Positions 33,337 through 41,390 of a stretch of DNA of 64,000 nt are shown one piece after another; position 1 is the first letter of the stretch; each line of letters opens with the position of its first letter. The stretch comes from Lacisediminihabitans profunda. Lineage in GTDB: Bacteria; Actinomycetota; Actinomycetes; Actinomycetales; Microbacteriaceae. Location of the stretch: positions 1 through 64,000 of the forward strand of contig NZ_VRMG01000009.1 of NCBI RefSeq assembly GCF_008040105.1, given 5' to 3'. Under the pieces are notes generated by a model. It saw nothing but the letters and a program-made list of their open reading frames with translations, was not told the DNA's origin and did not search any database. Both the position numbers and the translations under genes were made by a program.

Positions 33337-34288
33337 AGGTCACCCACCTCCTCTGGCCGCGGACTTGGATGACGGTGACGGCGAGCACCACGGCGAACAA
33401 CATCCAGGACAGTGCGGACGCCTCGCCGGCCCGCCCGTAGCGGAAGGTGAGGTCGTAGATCTGCTGCACGACGACCTCGCTCGCCCCGTTGGGCCCTCCC
33501 CCGGTCATGGCGTAGACCTGGTCGAAGACCTGGAAGCCGTTGATCAGCGAGATCACGATCACGAAGAAGGTGGATGGCGACAGCAGCGGGAGCGTCACGC
33601 TGAAGAGTCGCCGCCACCAGCCGGCCCCGTCCACCTTGGACGCGTCGTACAGCTCGGTGGGGATCGCCTGCAGCCCGGCGAGCAGGATGACCATCACGAA
33701 TCCGAGGTCCTTCCAGGACGACGCCACGATGATCGCCGGCATCGCCCAGTGCGGGTCGGTCCACCACCCGGGACCGTGGATGCCGACCGCGGCCAGCACG
33801 GTGTTGACGATCCCCGAGGTCGGGCTGAGCAGCCATCGCCAGACGAGCGCGACGACGATCCAGCTCGTGACGACGGGAAGGAAGTAGATGCCGCGCAGGA
33901 TCGACCGCCCCTTGAGCGCGGTGTTGAGGGCGAGGGCGAGCGCCAGACCGCCGAAATAGACGAGGGGGAGGTAGCCGGCGATGTAGTAGATGGTGTGCAC
34001 GAACACGTCGCCGGTGATCGGGTCGGTGAGGAGCTTGGCATAGTTGCCGAGGCCCACCCACTGCATCGGTGCGAGCAGGTTCCACTTGTGCAGGCTCACC
34101 CACGCCGCCGCGACCATCGGGCCGAGAACGAACAGCAGCAGGGGTATCGCGCTCGGCAGAAGGAAGGCGAGCACCGTGAAGGTGTACCGCGCCCGATTGC
34201 GGGCCGTGCGGCCGTCGCGGGTCGGGATGGCGTGCCGAAACTGCGGCTCCTTGTCCAGGAGCGCGGTCTGGGCCACCGACACGCTCAT
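33329..34288 (-). CDS. Carbohydrate ABC transporter permease (MalF-type)
   Basis: A 319-residue permease. FTVLAFLLPSAIPLLLFVLGPMVAAAWVSLHKW forms the first membrane segment. The EAA loop is ELYDASKVDGAGWWRRLFSVTLPLL, followed by FQVFDQVYAMTGGGP, the typical MalF-like block. ATG 34288 overlaps the ROK regulator stop as ATGA, so translation is coupled. A much longer open frame continues through the ROK gene and is rejected. Confidence 0.92.
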   Translation of the reverse strand: MSVSVAQTALLDKEPQFRHAIPTRDGRTARNRARYTFTVLAFLLPSAIPLLLFVLGPMVAAAWVSLHKWNLLAPMQWVGLGNYAKLLTDPITGDVFVHTIYYIAGYLPLVYFGGLALALALNTALKGRSILRGIYFLPVVTSWIVVALVWRWLLSPTSGIVNTVLAAVGIHGPGWWTDPHWAMPAIIVASSWKDLGFVMVILLAGLQAIPTELYDASKVDGAGWWRRLFSVTLPLLSPSTFFVIVISLINGFQVFDQVYAMTGGGPNGASEVVVQQIYDLTFRYGRAGEASALSWMLFAVVLAVTVIQVRGQRRWVTYG

Positions 34289-35508
34289 GCGCCGGCTCCC
34301 GCCTGCGGGAAGGCCTGCTCGACGAGGCGCTCCCGAACGAGCCGGCCCTGGTCGCCCGCCATGTCCTCCGCGTCGAAGGGGGTGGCGAGCACGAGCGCGG
34401 CGGCCCCCTGCGCCCAGCTCTCGTCCTGCCAGGTCTCCACGGCCACGGCGACTCCGCGGCGGCTCGGGATGAGGGACGAGCGGAAGGCCGGCTCGAACCC
34501 GAACGACCAATGGCTCCAGGCCGCGGTGCCCTCGCCGAGCACGATCACGATCTCGGGATCGAGGGTGTGCACGATGCCGGCGAGGGTGCGGCCGAGGACG
34601 TGCCCCGCCTCGCTGAAGATGCGGGTGGCCTCGGCGTTGCCGGAGTCCGCCGCGCCGCGGAGCGCCGCGATGCCGCTGTGCTCGCCGATGACTCCTCGCC
34701 CGCGGCCCAGCCGCACGAGCGCCGCCTCGCCGATGATCGACTCGAGGCAGCCGTGGTTGCCGCAGGTGCAGAGCGGGCCGTCGACCTCGACGGGAATGTG
34801 GCCGACCTCCCCGGCGCCGCCGCCCGAACCGCGCAGCACCACGCCATCCACCATGATTCCGGCGCCGATTCCGGTTCCGATGGTCACGACGAGGAAGTTC
34901 TCGTGCAGCCGACCGACCCCGTACAGTCGCTCGGCGATGGCGAGCGCGTTCACGTTGTTCTCCACGATCACCGGGAGGTTGAGCTCTCGCTGCAGGGTGG
35001 ACCCGAGCGGCACCTGCCGCCAGCCCATCTGGGTCGAGTCGACGAGTCCGTTGGCCTGGCGGTCGACGCTGCCGGGCACGCCGACGCCGACGCCGAGGAG
35101 CGGCGCCGAACCACCGCCGGCGACGAATCGCCGCAGCAGGCCCGTGAGGTCGGCGAGGAAGGTCGAGGCCGACGCGTCGAAGGGTTCGCTCGCCGATCGC
35201 ACGACGGTTCCGTCGATGCCGACGTCGACGAAGGCCACGTGATCGGCGACGACCTTCACGCCGATCGCCCGGCCGGCCGTCGACATCAGGCCGAGCATCC
35301 GAGCCGGACGACCGCCCTGGGAGGGCGAGTGCTCGAGCTCCCTGAGCAGTCCCTCGGACAGGAGGTCCTTGGTGAGCTGCGTCATCAGAGCGGGCGAGAC
35401 GTTGAGCGCCCGAGCCAGGTCGGCGCGGGAGGCGGGGCCGTGCGCACCGAGTCGCGCGAGAATGGCTGACCGGTTGACGTCGGTGCGGGCTTGCGGGCGA
35501 TTTGCCAA
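34285..35508 (-). CDS. ROK-family transcriptional regulator (XylR/NagC type)
   Basis: A 407-residue repressor. Residues of about 12-75 form a MarR-like winged helix (ADLARALNVSPALMTQLTKDLLSEGLL). A ROK domain follows, with VVTIGTGIGAGIMVDGVV and the zinc motif CTCGNHGCLESI. Such proteins sense a sugar and repress its transport genes. TTG at 35508 is the start, with GAGG five bases before it. The gene leads the operon ROK-permease-permease-binding protein-GH15-GH31, and an inverted repeat overlaps its leader, which indicates autorepression. Confidence 0.9.
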   Translation of the reverse strand: MANRPQARTDVNRSAILARLGAHGPASRADLARALNVSPALMTQLTKDLLSEGLLRELEHSPSQGGRPARMLGLMSTAGRAIGVKVVADHVAFVDVGIDGTVVRSASEPFDASASTFLADLTGLLRRFVAGGGSAPLLGVGVGVPGSVDRQANGLVDSTQMGWRQVPLGSTLQRELNLPVIVENNVNALAIAERLYGVGRLHENFLVVTIGTGIGAGIMVDGVVLRGSGGGAGEVGHIPVEVDGPLCTCGNHGCLESIIGEAALVRLGRGRGVIGEHSGIAALRGAADSGNAEATRIFSEAGHVLGRTLAGIVHTLDPEIVIVLGEGTAAWSHWSFGFEPAFRSSLIPSRRGVAVAVETWQDESWAQGAAALVLATPFDAEDMAGDQGRLVRERLVEQAFPQAGAGA

Positions 35509-35514
35509 GAGAAC

Positions 35515-35552
35515 CTCTTTGTTCAGAACTAAACAAAGAATAGAACAAAGAG
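35515..35552. promoter_or_regulatory. Inverted repeat over the ROK leader, probable operator
   Basis: CTCTTTGTTC (35515-35524) and its exact complement GAACAAAGAG (35543-35552) are separated by 18 bp. The core is AT-rich and contains a further AAACAAAGA, giving direct repeats of AACAAAGA. One arm overlaps the ribosome site of the ROK gene. A repressor bound here would block the whole glycoside operon. Confidence 0.65.
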
Positions 35553-35704
35553 GTGAAGTTAGTCAACCGCGGAATCGGATGACGCGAAATGGCCCGGAGA
35601 TCCGCTCCCGAGCGAACGCCGATCGCCCCGTGACCGGAAGGTGCTTGCGCGTCATTCAACCATTCGGTATTATACTTATCAGTTGAATACGAACGGAGCG
35701 AGAC

Positions 35705-36145
35705 ATGCCGACCGACCAGTTGAGTCGCACCTTTGCCGCACTCGCCGACCCCACCCGCCGGGCGATGCTCTCCCGTCTCGCGCGTGGCGAAGTGACAGTC
35801 GGGCAGCTCGCCGAGCCGTTCGACATGACCCTCGCTGCCGTCTCGAAACACCTCCGCGTGCTCGAGCGGGCCGGGCTCGTCAGCCGAGGACGCGACGCGC
35901 AGTACCGGCCGGCGCAACTCGACGCGCGTCCCCTGGCCGCCGCCTCGGGCTGGATCAGCGACTACGCCCGGTTCTGGTCCGACAACCTCGACAGCATGGG
36001 CGCCTACCTCGGGCGGCTCCAGTCCGACCGGTCCGAACCCGGCCCATCGGCCGCCACACCCGGCGGCCGGTCGCCGGCCGGAAGGCGCGCCACCCCTTCC
36101 ACCGAGCCCATCCCGGGCACCCCGCTCACAGGAGAACAGTCATGA
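35705..36145 (+). CDS. ArsR-family regulator paired with an SRPBCC protein
   Basis: A 146-residue winged-helix regulator. LSRTFAALADPTRRAMLSRLARGEVTVGQLAEPFDMTLAAVSKHLRVLERAGLV is the complete ArsR DNA-binding domain. The tail from about residue 110 is low-complexity and Pro/Ser/Gly-rich. The gene overlaps the next one as ATGA. The pair ArsR plus SRPBCC (activator of Hsp90-like) is common in actinobacteria. No metal-binding cysteines are present. It lies after an AT-rich promoter region that contains TATTATACTTATCAG. Confidence 0.88.
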   Translation: MPTDQLSRTFAALADPTRRAMLSRLARGEVTVGQLAEPFDMTLAAVSKHLRVLERAGLVSRGRDAQYRPAQLDARPLAAASGWISDYARFWSDNLDSMGAYLGRLQSDRSEPGPSAATPGGRSPAGRRATPSTEPIPGTPLTGEQS

Positions 36146-36582
36146 CCGACGGAATCACCATCACCCGCACCTTCGCCGCCCCGCGCGACCTCGTCTACTC
36201 GATGTGGACACTGCCCGAGCACTTCGCGGTGTGGTTCGGCACCGATGCCGTCGAGATCCCCCTCGATTCGGTCGCGATGAATGTGACGGTCGGCGGCGAG
36301 TGGAGGGCCACCATGAACCTGCCCGATGGCAACTCGATCAACTGGGTCGGCGAGTATGTCGAGGTCGAGCCACCGAGCCGCCTGGCCTTCACGATGACCG
36401 ACAACCCCTCGAATCCGGCCCGTGAGCCCGTCACCGTCACGCTGGTCGAGGTCGACGGCGGCACCGAGATGACGCTGACGCAGAACGGGGGCAACCTCAC
36501 CGAGGAGCAGTACGCCCAGACGATCGTGGGCTACAACGCCTTCTTCGACGTCATGGAGCGCCTGCTCGCCGAGCGGGTCTGA
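36142..36582 (+). CDS. SRPBCC / AHSA1-like ligand-binding domain protein
   Basis: A 146-residue helix-grip protein. ITRTFAAPRDLVYSMWTLPEHFAVWFGTDA starts the domain, GGEWRATMNLPDGNSINWVGEYVEVEPPSRLAFTM forms the central sheet, and GYNAFFDVMERLLAE is the C-terminal helix. AHSA1-like START-superfamily proteins bind small hydrophobic ligands. It is co-translated with the ArsR regulator, and AGGAG precedes its ATG. The function is unknown beyond the fold. Confidence 0.87.
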   Translation: MTDGITITRTFAAPRDLVYSMWTLPEHFAVWFGTDAVEIPLDSVAMNVTVGGEWRATMNLPDGNSINWVGEYVEVEPPSRLAFTMTDNPSNPAREPVTVTLVEVDGGTEMTLTQNGGNLTEEQYAQTIVGYNAFFDVMERLLAERV

Positions 36583-36614
36583 CGCCTCGGGCGCGAATTC
36601 GTCATCGGCGCCCT

Positions 36615-37058
36615 CTAGGCGGTTCGCGCCACCTCGGCCGCGATGGACCGCCCCCAGGCCGTCGCTGCCTCGAGTTCGCCGTCGAGCAGGGGACCCTCGG
36701 TGCCCTTCACGATGAAGCCGCGCGGGCGGGCGACGATCGTGGCTCCCGCGTTCTCGAGCGCTCGGGAGATCTTGCCAGCGGCATCCCCATGGATGAAGAG
36801 CCGCACCCTCGTGTCGAAGGCCGCGGCGCGAGTGCCCGCGAGTTGTGCGGCACCGAACCCGGCGAGGAACTTTTGCATGGCCGCGGTCGGGCGCCATCCG
36901 TTGATCGGGCTGCCCACCACGAGGAGATCGGCCTGCAGGTTCGCCGGATCGAGCCGGGCCACGGACACGGTGGTCGCGCCGCCGATTCCCGCCGCGATCG
37001 CCTCGGCGACCCGCTCCGTGTTGCCGTAGTTCGAATCGAAAACCACCACCGCTGACAT
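36615..37058 (-). CDS. Flavodoxin-domain protein
   Basis: A 147-residue protein of the flavodoxin fold. VVFDSNYGNTERVAEAIAAGI at residues 5-25 is the FMN phosphate loop (SxYGNTE), and LLVVGSPINGWRPTAAMQKFL is the flavin-side loop. It probably carries electrons or senses redox state in the cytosol. ATG 37058 follows GAGAGGTGTGAA. A longer open frame upstream is not homologous and is rejected. It is convergent with the SRPBCC gene and divergent from the MFS gene. Confidence 0.85.
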   Translation of the reverse strand: MSAVVVFDSNYGNTERVAEAIAAGIGGATTVSVARLDPANLQADLLVVGSPINGWRPTAAMQKFLAGFGAAQLAGTRAAAFDTRVRLFIHGDAAGKISRALENAGATIVARPRGFIVKGTEGPLLDGELEAATAWGRSIAAEVARTA

Positions 37059-37239
37059 TTCACACCTCTCCCGGTCGCCCTCGGTACGAGTCTGATCCCC
37101 CGAACCGGGTCCGGATGGGGCTAAAGGCCCGCCCGGGGCCACCGCGCGGGGATTGCGGGGCTGACCCTGTCCCTCCCGGTTCGCCCACGCGCCGCGGCAG
37201 GCTGCGATAATGGTGGCTCTCGGTGGCTGGGGGTGCGTG

Positions 37240-38469
37240 ATGTCCGGTACTCCTCCTCGCTGGTCCGCGTGGAGGGTCGTCACCGGGTTCGGCTTCCTCA
37301 GCCTCGCCGTCGACATCGTCTCCGACGGGGGAAGCTCGCTCGCCGGGCCGCTTCTCGGCCAGCTCGGTGCGTCCGCTCTGGTCGTCGGGCTCGTGACGGG
37401 TACCGGTGAGGCCATCGGCCTTGGGCTGCGCCTCGCCACCGGTCCGTGGGCCGACCGAACCCGCCGCTACTGGACATTCACCGTCGTCGGCTACGCGCTC
37501 ACGGTGATCTGCATCCCGCTGCTGGCCCTCGCGCCATTCGTCGGGGGCGCCGGCCTCGCCGTGGCGAGCATCCTGATCATCGGCGATCGCACCGGCAAGG
37601 CGGTGCGCAGCCCCGCGAAGACCGTGCTTCTCGCGTCGGCCGCCGGCTCGGTGGGGCGCGGCCGGGGCTTCGCCGTGCACAAGGCCCTCGACCAGACGGG
37701 CTCGCTGCTCGGCCCGCTCGTCGTGGCCGGGGTGATCGCGCTGACCACAGTGCTCTGGCCCGCCTTCGCCGTGCTCGCGGTACCGGGGGCGCTCGCTCTC
37801 GCTCTGCTTGCGGTGATCCGGATGCGGGTTCCCGACGTGAGCGTCTACGACACAAAACTCGACCGGGCCGCTGGGGCCGCGACCGACGGGAGCGATCCCC
37901 CACCGCGCCTTCCCCCGACCTTCTACCCATTCGCCGCGGCGGCGTTCGCCGCCAATGCCGGCCTCGTCACCTACGGCGTGATCTCCTTCCATGTGACGAA
38001 GGCCGGCCTGGTCCCGCTTTCCGCGGTGCCTCTCGTCTACGCGGCCGCAATGGCGGCCGGCGCCATCGCGGCGCTCGCGAGCGGCTACATCTACGACAAG
38101 AAGGGGACGAACGTTCTGCTGGCCCTGCCGTTCCTGATCGCCCTCGTGCCCGGGCTGGCTCTGTCGAACCAGATCGGGGCCGTGATCCTCGGGGTGGTGG
38201 CCTGGGGGGCGGCCTCCGGCATCCAGGAGTCGACGGTCAAGGCGATGGTCGCCGATCTCGTGCCGTCGGCGCGTCGAGCGACGGCGTACGGCATCTTCGC
38301 CGCGTTCGAGGGCGCGGGCGCGCTGGTGGGCGGGGTGCTCTCCGGAGCCCTCTACGGGCGGCTCGGACTGCTCATCCTCGTCGTGATCCTGCTTCAGGTG
38401 TGCACGTTGGTGTTGCTCGTCCTGACCGTGCGGAAGCAGCGCAGGCGGGACCTGTCCGCTGCGAACTAG
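37240..38469 (+). CDS. MFS transporter
   Basis: A membrane protein of about 409 residues with twelve hydrophobic segments in two halves. LATGPWADRTRRYWTFTVVGYAL matches the cytoplasmic loop 2-3 of the major facilitator superfamily, and ALASGYIYDKKGTNVLLALP the equivalent loop in the second half. The central loop is hydrophilic (VSVYDTKLDRAAG...). The transport direction and substrate are unknown. ATG 37240 is used; ATG 37210 upstream in frame is an alternative. Confidence 0.85.
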   Translation: MSGTPPRWSAWRVVTGFGFLSLAVDIVSDGGSSLAGPLLGQLGASALVVGLVTGTGEAIGLGLRLATGPWADRTRRYWTFTVVGYALTVICIPLLALAPFVGGAGLAVASILIIGDRTGKAVRSPAKTVLLASAAGSVGRGRGFAVHKALDQTGSLLGPLVVAGVIALTTVLWPAFAVLAVPGALALALLAVIRMRVPDVSVYDTKLDRAAGAATDGSDPPPRLPPTFYPFAAAAFAANAGLVTYGVISFHVTKAGLVPLSAVPLVYAAAMAAGAIAALASGYIYDKKGTNVLLALPFLIALVPGLALSNQIGAVILGVVAWGAASGIQESTVKAMVADLVPSARRATAYGIFAAFEGAGALVGGVLSGALYGRLGLLILVVILLQVCTLVLLVLTVRKQRRRDLSAAN

Positions 38470-38502
38470 CCCCCCGAGGACTCTGGACAGGTAGACGCGG
38501 TA

Positions 38503-38535
38503 GTGCAATGATTGCGTTAACGCAACGGATTGCAC
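38503..38535. promoter_or_regulatory. 33-bp palindromic operator, MarR-type
   Basis: The core TTGCGTTAACGCAA (38512-38525) is a perfect 14-bp palindrome of the form TTGCG-N4-CGCAA. It is flanked by outer arms GTGCAAT (38503-38509) and ATTGCAC (38529-38535), also perfect. The whole lies 30 bp before the small-protein start. The same TTGCG-N4-CGCAA occurs in front of the MarR gene at 39495-39508, so the MarR protein is the probable ligand of both. Confidence 0.7.
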
Positions 38536-38564
38536 AGCCGATTGCGCCAGTCGAAGGAAGGACG

Positions 38565-38822
38565 ATGACCAATACAGAAGGCCCCAACACCGTCGGGGGC
38601 ACGAACGGGACGACAGAAGAATTCGAAGGACGGTACACCGAGGTGGACCCGGAGGGGCCGGCCCCGCGCACGATCCATGGGGCATACACCCGCACCGAAG
38701 CCAACCCGCATCCGGAGCCGCCGGAAGAGGGCCGGTACATCCGCAGCAGGGCCAACCCCCGGGGGATCGCCCCCGGCTCCCACCACGGGCACTACACCGA
38801 CGCCGAACGCGAGGTCAGGTAG
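38565..38822 (+). CDS. Small repeat protein of unknown function (GxYT repeats)
   Basis: An 85-residue hydrophilic protein with an AAGGAAGGACG ribosome site before ATG 38565. It has four copies of a G-x-Y-[TI] motif: GRYT at 22, GAYT at 39, GRYI at 56 and GHYT at 75, spaced by 17, 17 and 19 residues. Copies two and three continue as R-x-x-ANP. There is no signal peptide, membrane segment or known domain. A large palindrome shared with the MarR gene lies in its promoter, so it is likely induced by whatever ligand the MarR senses. The function is unknown. Confidence 0.7.
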   Translation: MTNTEGPNTVGGTNGTTEEFEGRYTEVDPEGPAPRTIHGAYTRTEANPHPEPPEEGRYIRSRANPRGIAPGSHHGHYTDAEREVR

Positions 38823-38970
38823 GCGCGACAGTAGCGCCGCAGCGCCAGCACGCCCTCGGCAGTGGACCCTCGACGAGAGCGCCGCACTCGGGGCACACCC
38901 GCTCGAGCCAGCAGACCTCCCCGCGGTCGTCGTCGGCGTGCTCGCCAGTGGCACCGGGTTCGCCGGTCAT
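38815..38970 (-). CDS. Zinc-ribbon microprotein downstream of the MarR gene
   Basis: A 51-residue protein whose second half has the cysteine pairs CPEC and CWRC, spaced like a rubredoxin-type zinc ribbon (VCPECGALVEGPLPRACWRC). It starts 10 bp after the MarR stop, so it is probably in the same mRNA, although no ribosome site is obvious. Its 3' end overlaps the end of the convergent repeat-protein gene by 8 bp. The function is not known. Confidence 0.55.
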   Translation of the reverse strand: MTGEPGATGEHADDDRGEVCWLERVCPECGALVEGPLPRACWRCGATVAPT

Positions 38971-38980
38971 TTCGGCCCGG

Positions 38981-39472
38981 TCATTTCGGCAGGCTGAGCG
39001 CGAAACGCCCATCGCGCGTGCCCTCTCCCCCCGCCGCGGCGGCGAACCCGGAGAGCGCCCGCGCGGTGGCCGCGCGCTGGTCGGCCGACATCCGGGACAG
39101 GATGTCCGCGATGGCGCGGCGACGGCGTTCGAGCACGTGAGACACCAGGTCTCGACCACGCTCGGTCAGGGCGAGGTGCAGGTAGCGGCGATCCGCCCGA
39201 TGCTCCGTGCGGGCGATCAGGCCGGCCTGGACCAGGCGGTCGCAGGTGCGCGTGGCGTTCGACGGATGCACCCCGAGTTCCGCGGCGACGGCGCCCAGAT
39301 TCTGCGGTCCGCTCGCCGCGATGAGGATCAGCACCCGCAATTGCGGCGTCGTCACGATCTCCTCGACGTCGAGCACCGACTGGGCCGCCACCCGCAGCAA
39401 GACGTTGGCTGCGGCGAGCACGGCATCGATCTCGTCGAGTGCGGGTTGAGCCTCGCCGGCTGAATCGTTCAC
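38981..39472 (-). CDS. MarR-family transcriptional regulator
   Basis: A 163-residue winged-helix regulator. TTPQLRVLILIAASGPQNLGAVAAELGVHPSNATRTCDRLVQAGLIARTEHRADRRYLHLALTERG is the complete MarR DNA-binding domain including the wing. The start is set at GTG 39472 because a perfect palindrome at 39495-39508 lies within the longer frame and is more likely an operator. It should be autoregulated and should also bind the matching palindrome upstream of the repeat-protein gene at 38565. The ligand is unknown. Confidence 0.85.
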   Translation of the reverse strand: MNDSAGEAQPALDEIDAVLAAANVLLRVAAQSVLDVEEIVTTPQLRVLILIAASGPQNLGAVAAELGVHPSNATRTCDRLVQAGLIARTEHRADRRYLHLALTERGRDLVSHVLERRRRAIADILSRMSADQRAATARALSGFAAAAGGEGTRDGRFALSLPK

Positions 39473-39494
39473 CCGCCCCACTATTCCCGAATGA

Positions 39495-39508
39495 TTGCGG
39501 CTGCGCAA
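39495..39508. promoter_or_regulatory. MarR operator TTGCGGCTGCGCAA
   Basis: A TTGCG-N4-CGCAA palindrome 23 bp upstream of the proposed MarR start. It has the same 5-4-5 layout as the core of the larger palindrome at 38503-38535. Both are close to the two genes most likely regulated by this MarR protein. Confidence 0.65.
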
Positions 39509-39544
39509 CCTTTGCGCCACGCGGGGATCAGCGACGCCCGCGGA

Positions 39545-39760
39545 TCAGCGGCGCCGACCTCGCACGAAGTAGGCGATCGGCCCGAAGAAGTTCACCGCGA
39601 TGATCGCCGCCCACACGCCCTTGCGGCCGTTGACGAGCCTGGCCGGTCGTCTGGCCAGATCCGTCCAGGCCGCGACGGCGAGCGCGAGTTCCGCGACGGC
39701 CGCCGCCACCACCGCCCTCTGCTGTCCCGTGCTCAGGTCACTCCAGTTGCGTGTCTTCAT
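39545..39760 (-). CDS. Small membrane protein, PLDc N-terminal-like
   Basis: A 71-residue protein with two hydrophobic segments, VVAAAVAELALAVAAW and WAAIIAVNFFGPIAYFVRGRR. The second ends in GPxxYxxRGRR, the mark of the short domain found before phospholipase-D proteins and as stand-alone membrane proteins. GGGAGAGGGAGCA precedes ATG 39760. A long open frame upstream is rejected because homology starts here. The role is unknown. Confidence 0.75.
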   Translation of the reverse strand: MKTRNWSDLSTGQQRAVVAAAVAELALAVAAWTDLARRPARLVNGRKGVWAAIIAVNFFGPIAYFVRGRRR

Positions 39761-39854
39761 TGCTCCCTCTCCCTTCTTCGGATTCTCGCATCCGCTACGG
39801 CGATCCCGCCCGGGCCTTAGGGCCCGTGCCTCACTTTGCTGCCTAAAATCAGCT

Positions 39855-41372
39855 ATGACTTCCCACGACGCCCTCGAGATCGAACGGAAGTACGACGTCA
39901 CGGAGGCGACCCCGCTTCCCGAACTGCACACCATTTCCGGCGTTCGACGCGTCGACCAGCCGGTGGAGCACACGCTCGAGGCCGTGTACTTCGACACCGA
40001 CGACCTCACCCTCGCCGCCAACCACATCACCCTGCGCAGGCGCACCGGCGGCGACGACGCGGGCTGGCACCTCAAGCTCCCGCAGTCGGGCGACACGCGC
40101 CGGGAGCTGCACGAGCCACTCGGTGTCGACCGCCACCGGGTTCCGGAGGCCCTGCTCAGGCGCGTGCGGGTACACCTCCGGGACCGCGCACTCACCCCTG
40201 TCGTGAGGCTGCACACCCGCCGCATCGTGCGCGGGCTGCGCGGCGATTCCGGCCAGGTGCTCGCGGTCTTCTGCGACGACCACGTCACCTCCGAGCGGCT
40301 CGTCCCCGCCAGCGCCGCCGAGAGCTGGCGCGAGTGGGAGATGGAGCTCGTGGAGGGCGGCGCGACGGTGCTCGACGCCGCGGAGTCGCTGTTCGCCGCG
40401 GCCGGCATCCGCCGCTCGCCGTCGGCGTCCAAGCTCGCCCGGTCCCTCGGCGACCGGCTGCCCCCGCAGCGTGCCACCCCGCAGTGGATAACCGACCGGA
40501 AGACCGCCGCCCACGCGCTGCTGAGTTACCTGGACGAGCACGTCCACGCGCTCATCGCCCAGGACCCGCTCGTGCGCGAGGGCGGGCCGGATGCTGTGCA
40601 CGATCTGCGGATCGCCATCCGCCGGCTGCGCTCCGCGCTCGCGACCTATCGTCTGCTCATCGACCCGGACGTCGCCGCGCGGCTGCGGGCCGAGTTGCAG
40701 TGGCTCGGTGCGGCGCTGGGAACCTCTCGCGACATCCAGGTGATCAATGCGCGACTGGACACCCTGGTCGGGGACGAGGCTCCAGCACTAGTTCTCGGAC
40801 CGGTGAGGAACCGGATCGATGACCAGCTCGGCGAGGACTTCGCGGCCGCCCGGCACCGCGGTCTCGAGGCGCTGGACTCGACCAGGTACTTCGATCTGCT
40901 CGACGCGTTCGACGCCCTCCTGGCCTCCCCGCCGCTCACCGACCTGGCCGGGCGGTCCGCGGAACGGGTGATTCCGCGCCTGATCGAGCGCGAGTCGCGG
41001 CGGCTTCGTCGGGCCGCACGCGCGGTTCGCGCGGTGACGGATGCCGGGCGGCGCGCGGTCGCCCTGCACGAGGTGCGCAAGTCCGCCAAGCGCCTGCGCT
41101 ACGCGGCCGAGCTGGCGCGGTCGGTGCGACGCAAACCGGCCGACCGGCTCGCCGCCGCGGCGGAGAACCTGCAGACGATACTGGGCGACCACCAGGACAG
41201 TGTCGTCGCGCGCGACACGCTCCTGCGGCTGAGCACCCAGGCCTACCTGCAGGGGGAGAACGGGTTCAGCTACGGGCGCCTGCACGCCATCGAGGAGCAG
41301 CGCGCCGCTGCGGCCGAGGCGCAGTTCCGCAAGGCCTGGAAGCAATTCCCGACGGGGCTCGCGAAGGACTGA
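39855..41372 (+). CDS. CYTH-CHAD domain protein
   Basis: A 505-residue two-domain protein. Residues 1-200 form a CYTH triphosphate tunnel (EIERKYDV, the ITLRRRTGGDDAGWHLKLP strand, and REWEMELVEG), which in its family hydrolyses inorganic triphosphate. From about residue 215 a CHAD helical domain follows, with DAVHDLRIAIRRLRSALATYR and HEVRKSAKRLRYAAEL, repeated histidine-arginine helices that bind polyphosphate. Such fusions are linked to polyphosphate metabolism. ATG 39855 is chosen because the EIERKYDV motif is always near the N-terminus. Confidence 0.88.
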   Translation: MTSHDALEIERKYDVTEATPLPELHTISGVRRVDQPVEHTLEAVYFDTDDLTLAANHITLRRRTGGDDAGWHLKLPQSGDTRRELHEPLGVDRHRVPEALLRRVRVHLRDRALTPVVRLHTRRIVRGLRGDSGQVLAVFCDDHVTSERLVPASAAESWREWEMELVEGGATVLDAAESLFAAAGIRRSPSASKLARSLGDRLPPQRATPQWITDRKTAAHALLSYLDEHVHALIAQDPLVREGGPDAVHDLRIAIRRLRSALATYRLLIDPDVAARLRAELQWLGAALGTSRDIQVINARLDTLVGDEAPALVLGPVRNRIDDQLGEDFAAARHRGLEALDSTRYFDLLDAFDALLASPPLTDLAGRSAERVIPRLIERESRRLRRAARAVRAVTDAGRRAVALHEVRKSAKRLRYAAELARSVRRKPADRLAAAAENLQTILGDHQDSVVARDTLLRLSTQAYLQGENGFSYGRLHAIEEQRAAAAEAQFRKAWKQFPTGLAKD

Positions 41373-41390
41373 CCGTCCACCGAGCGAGCG

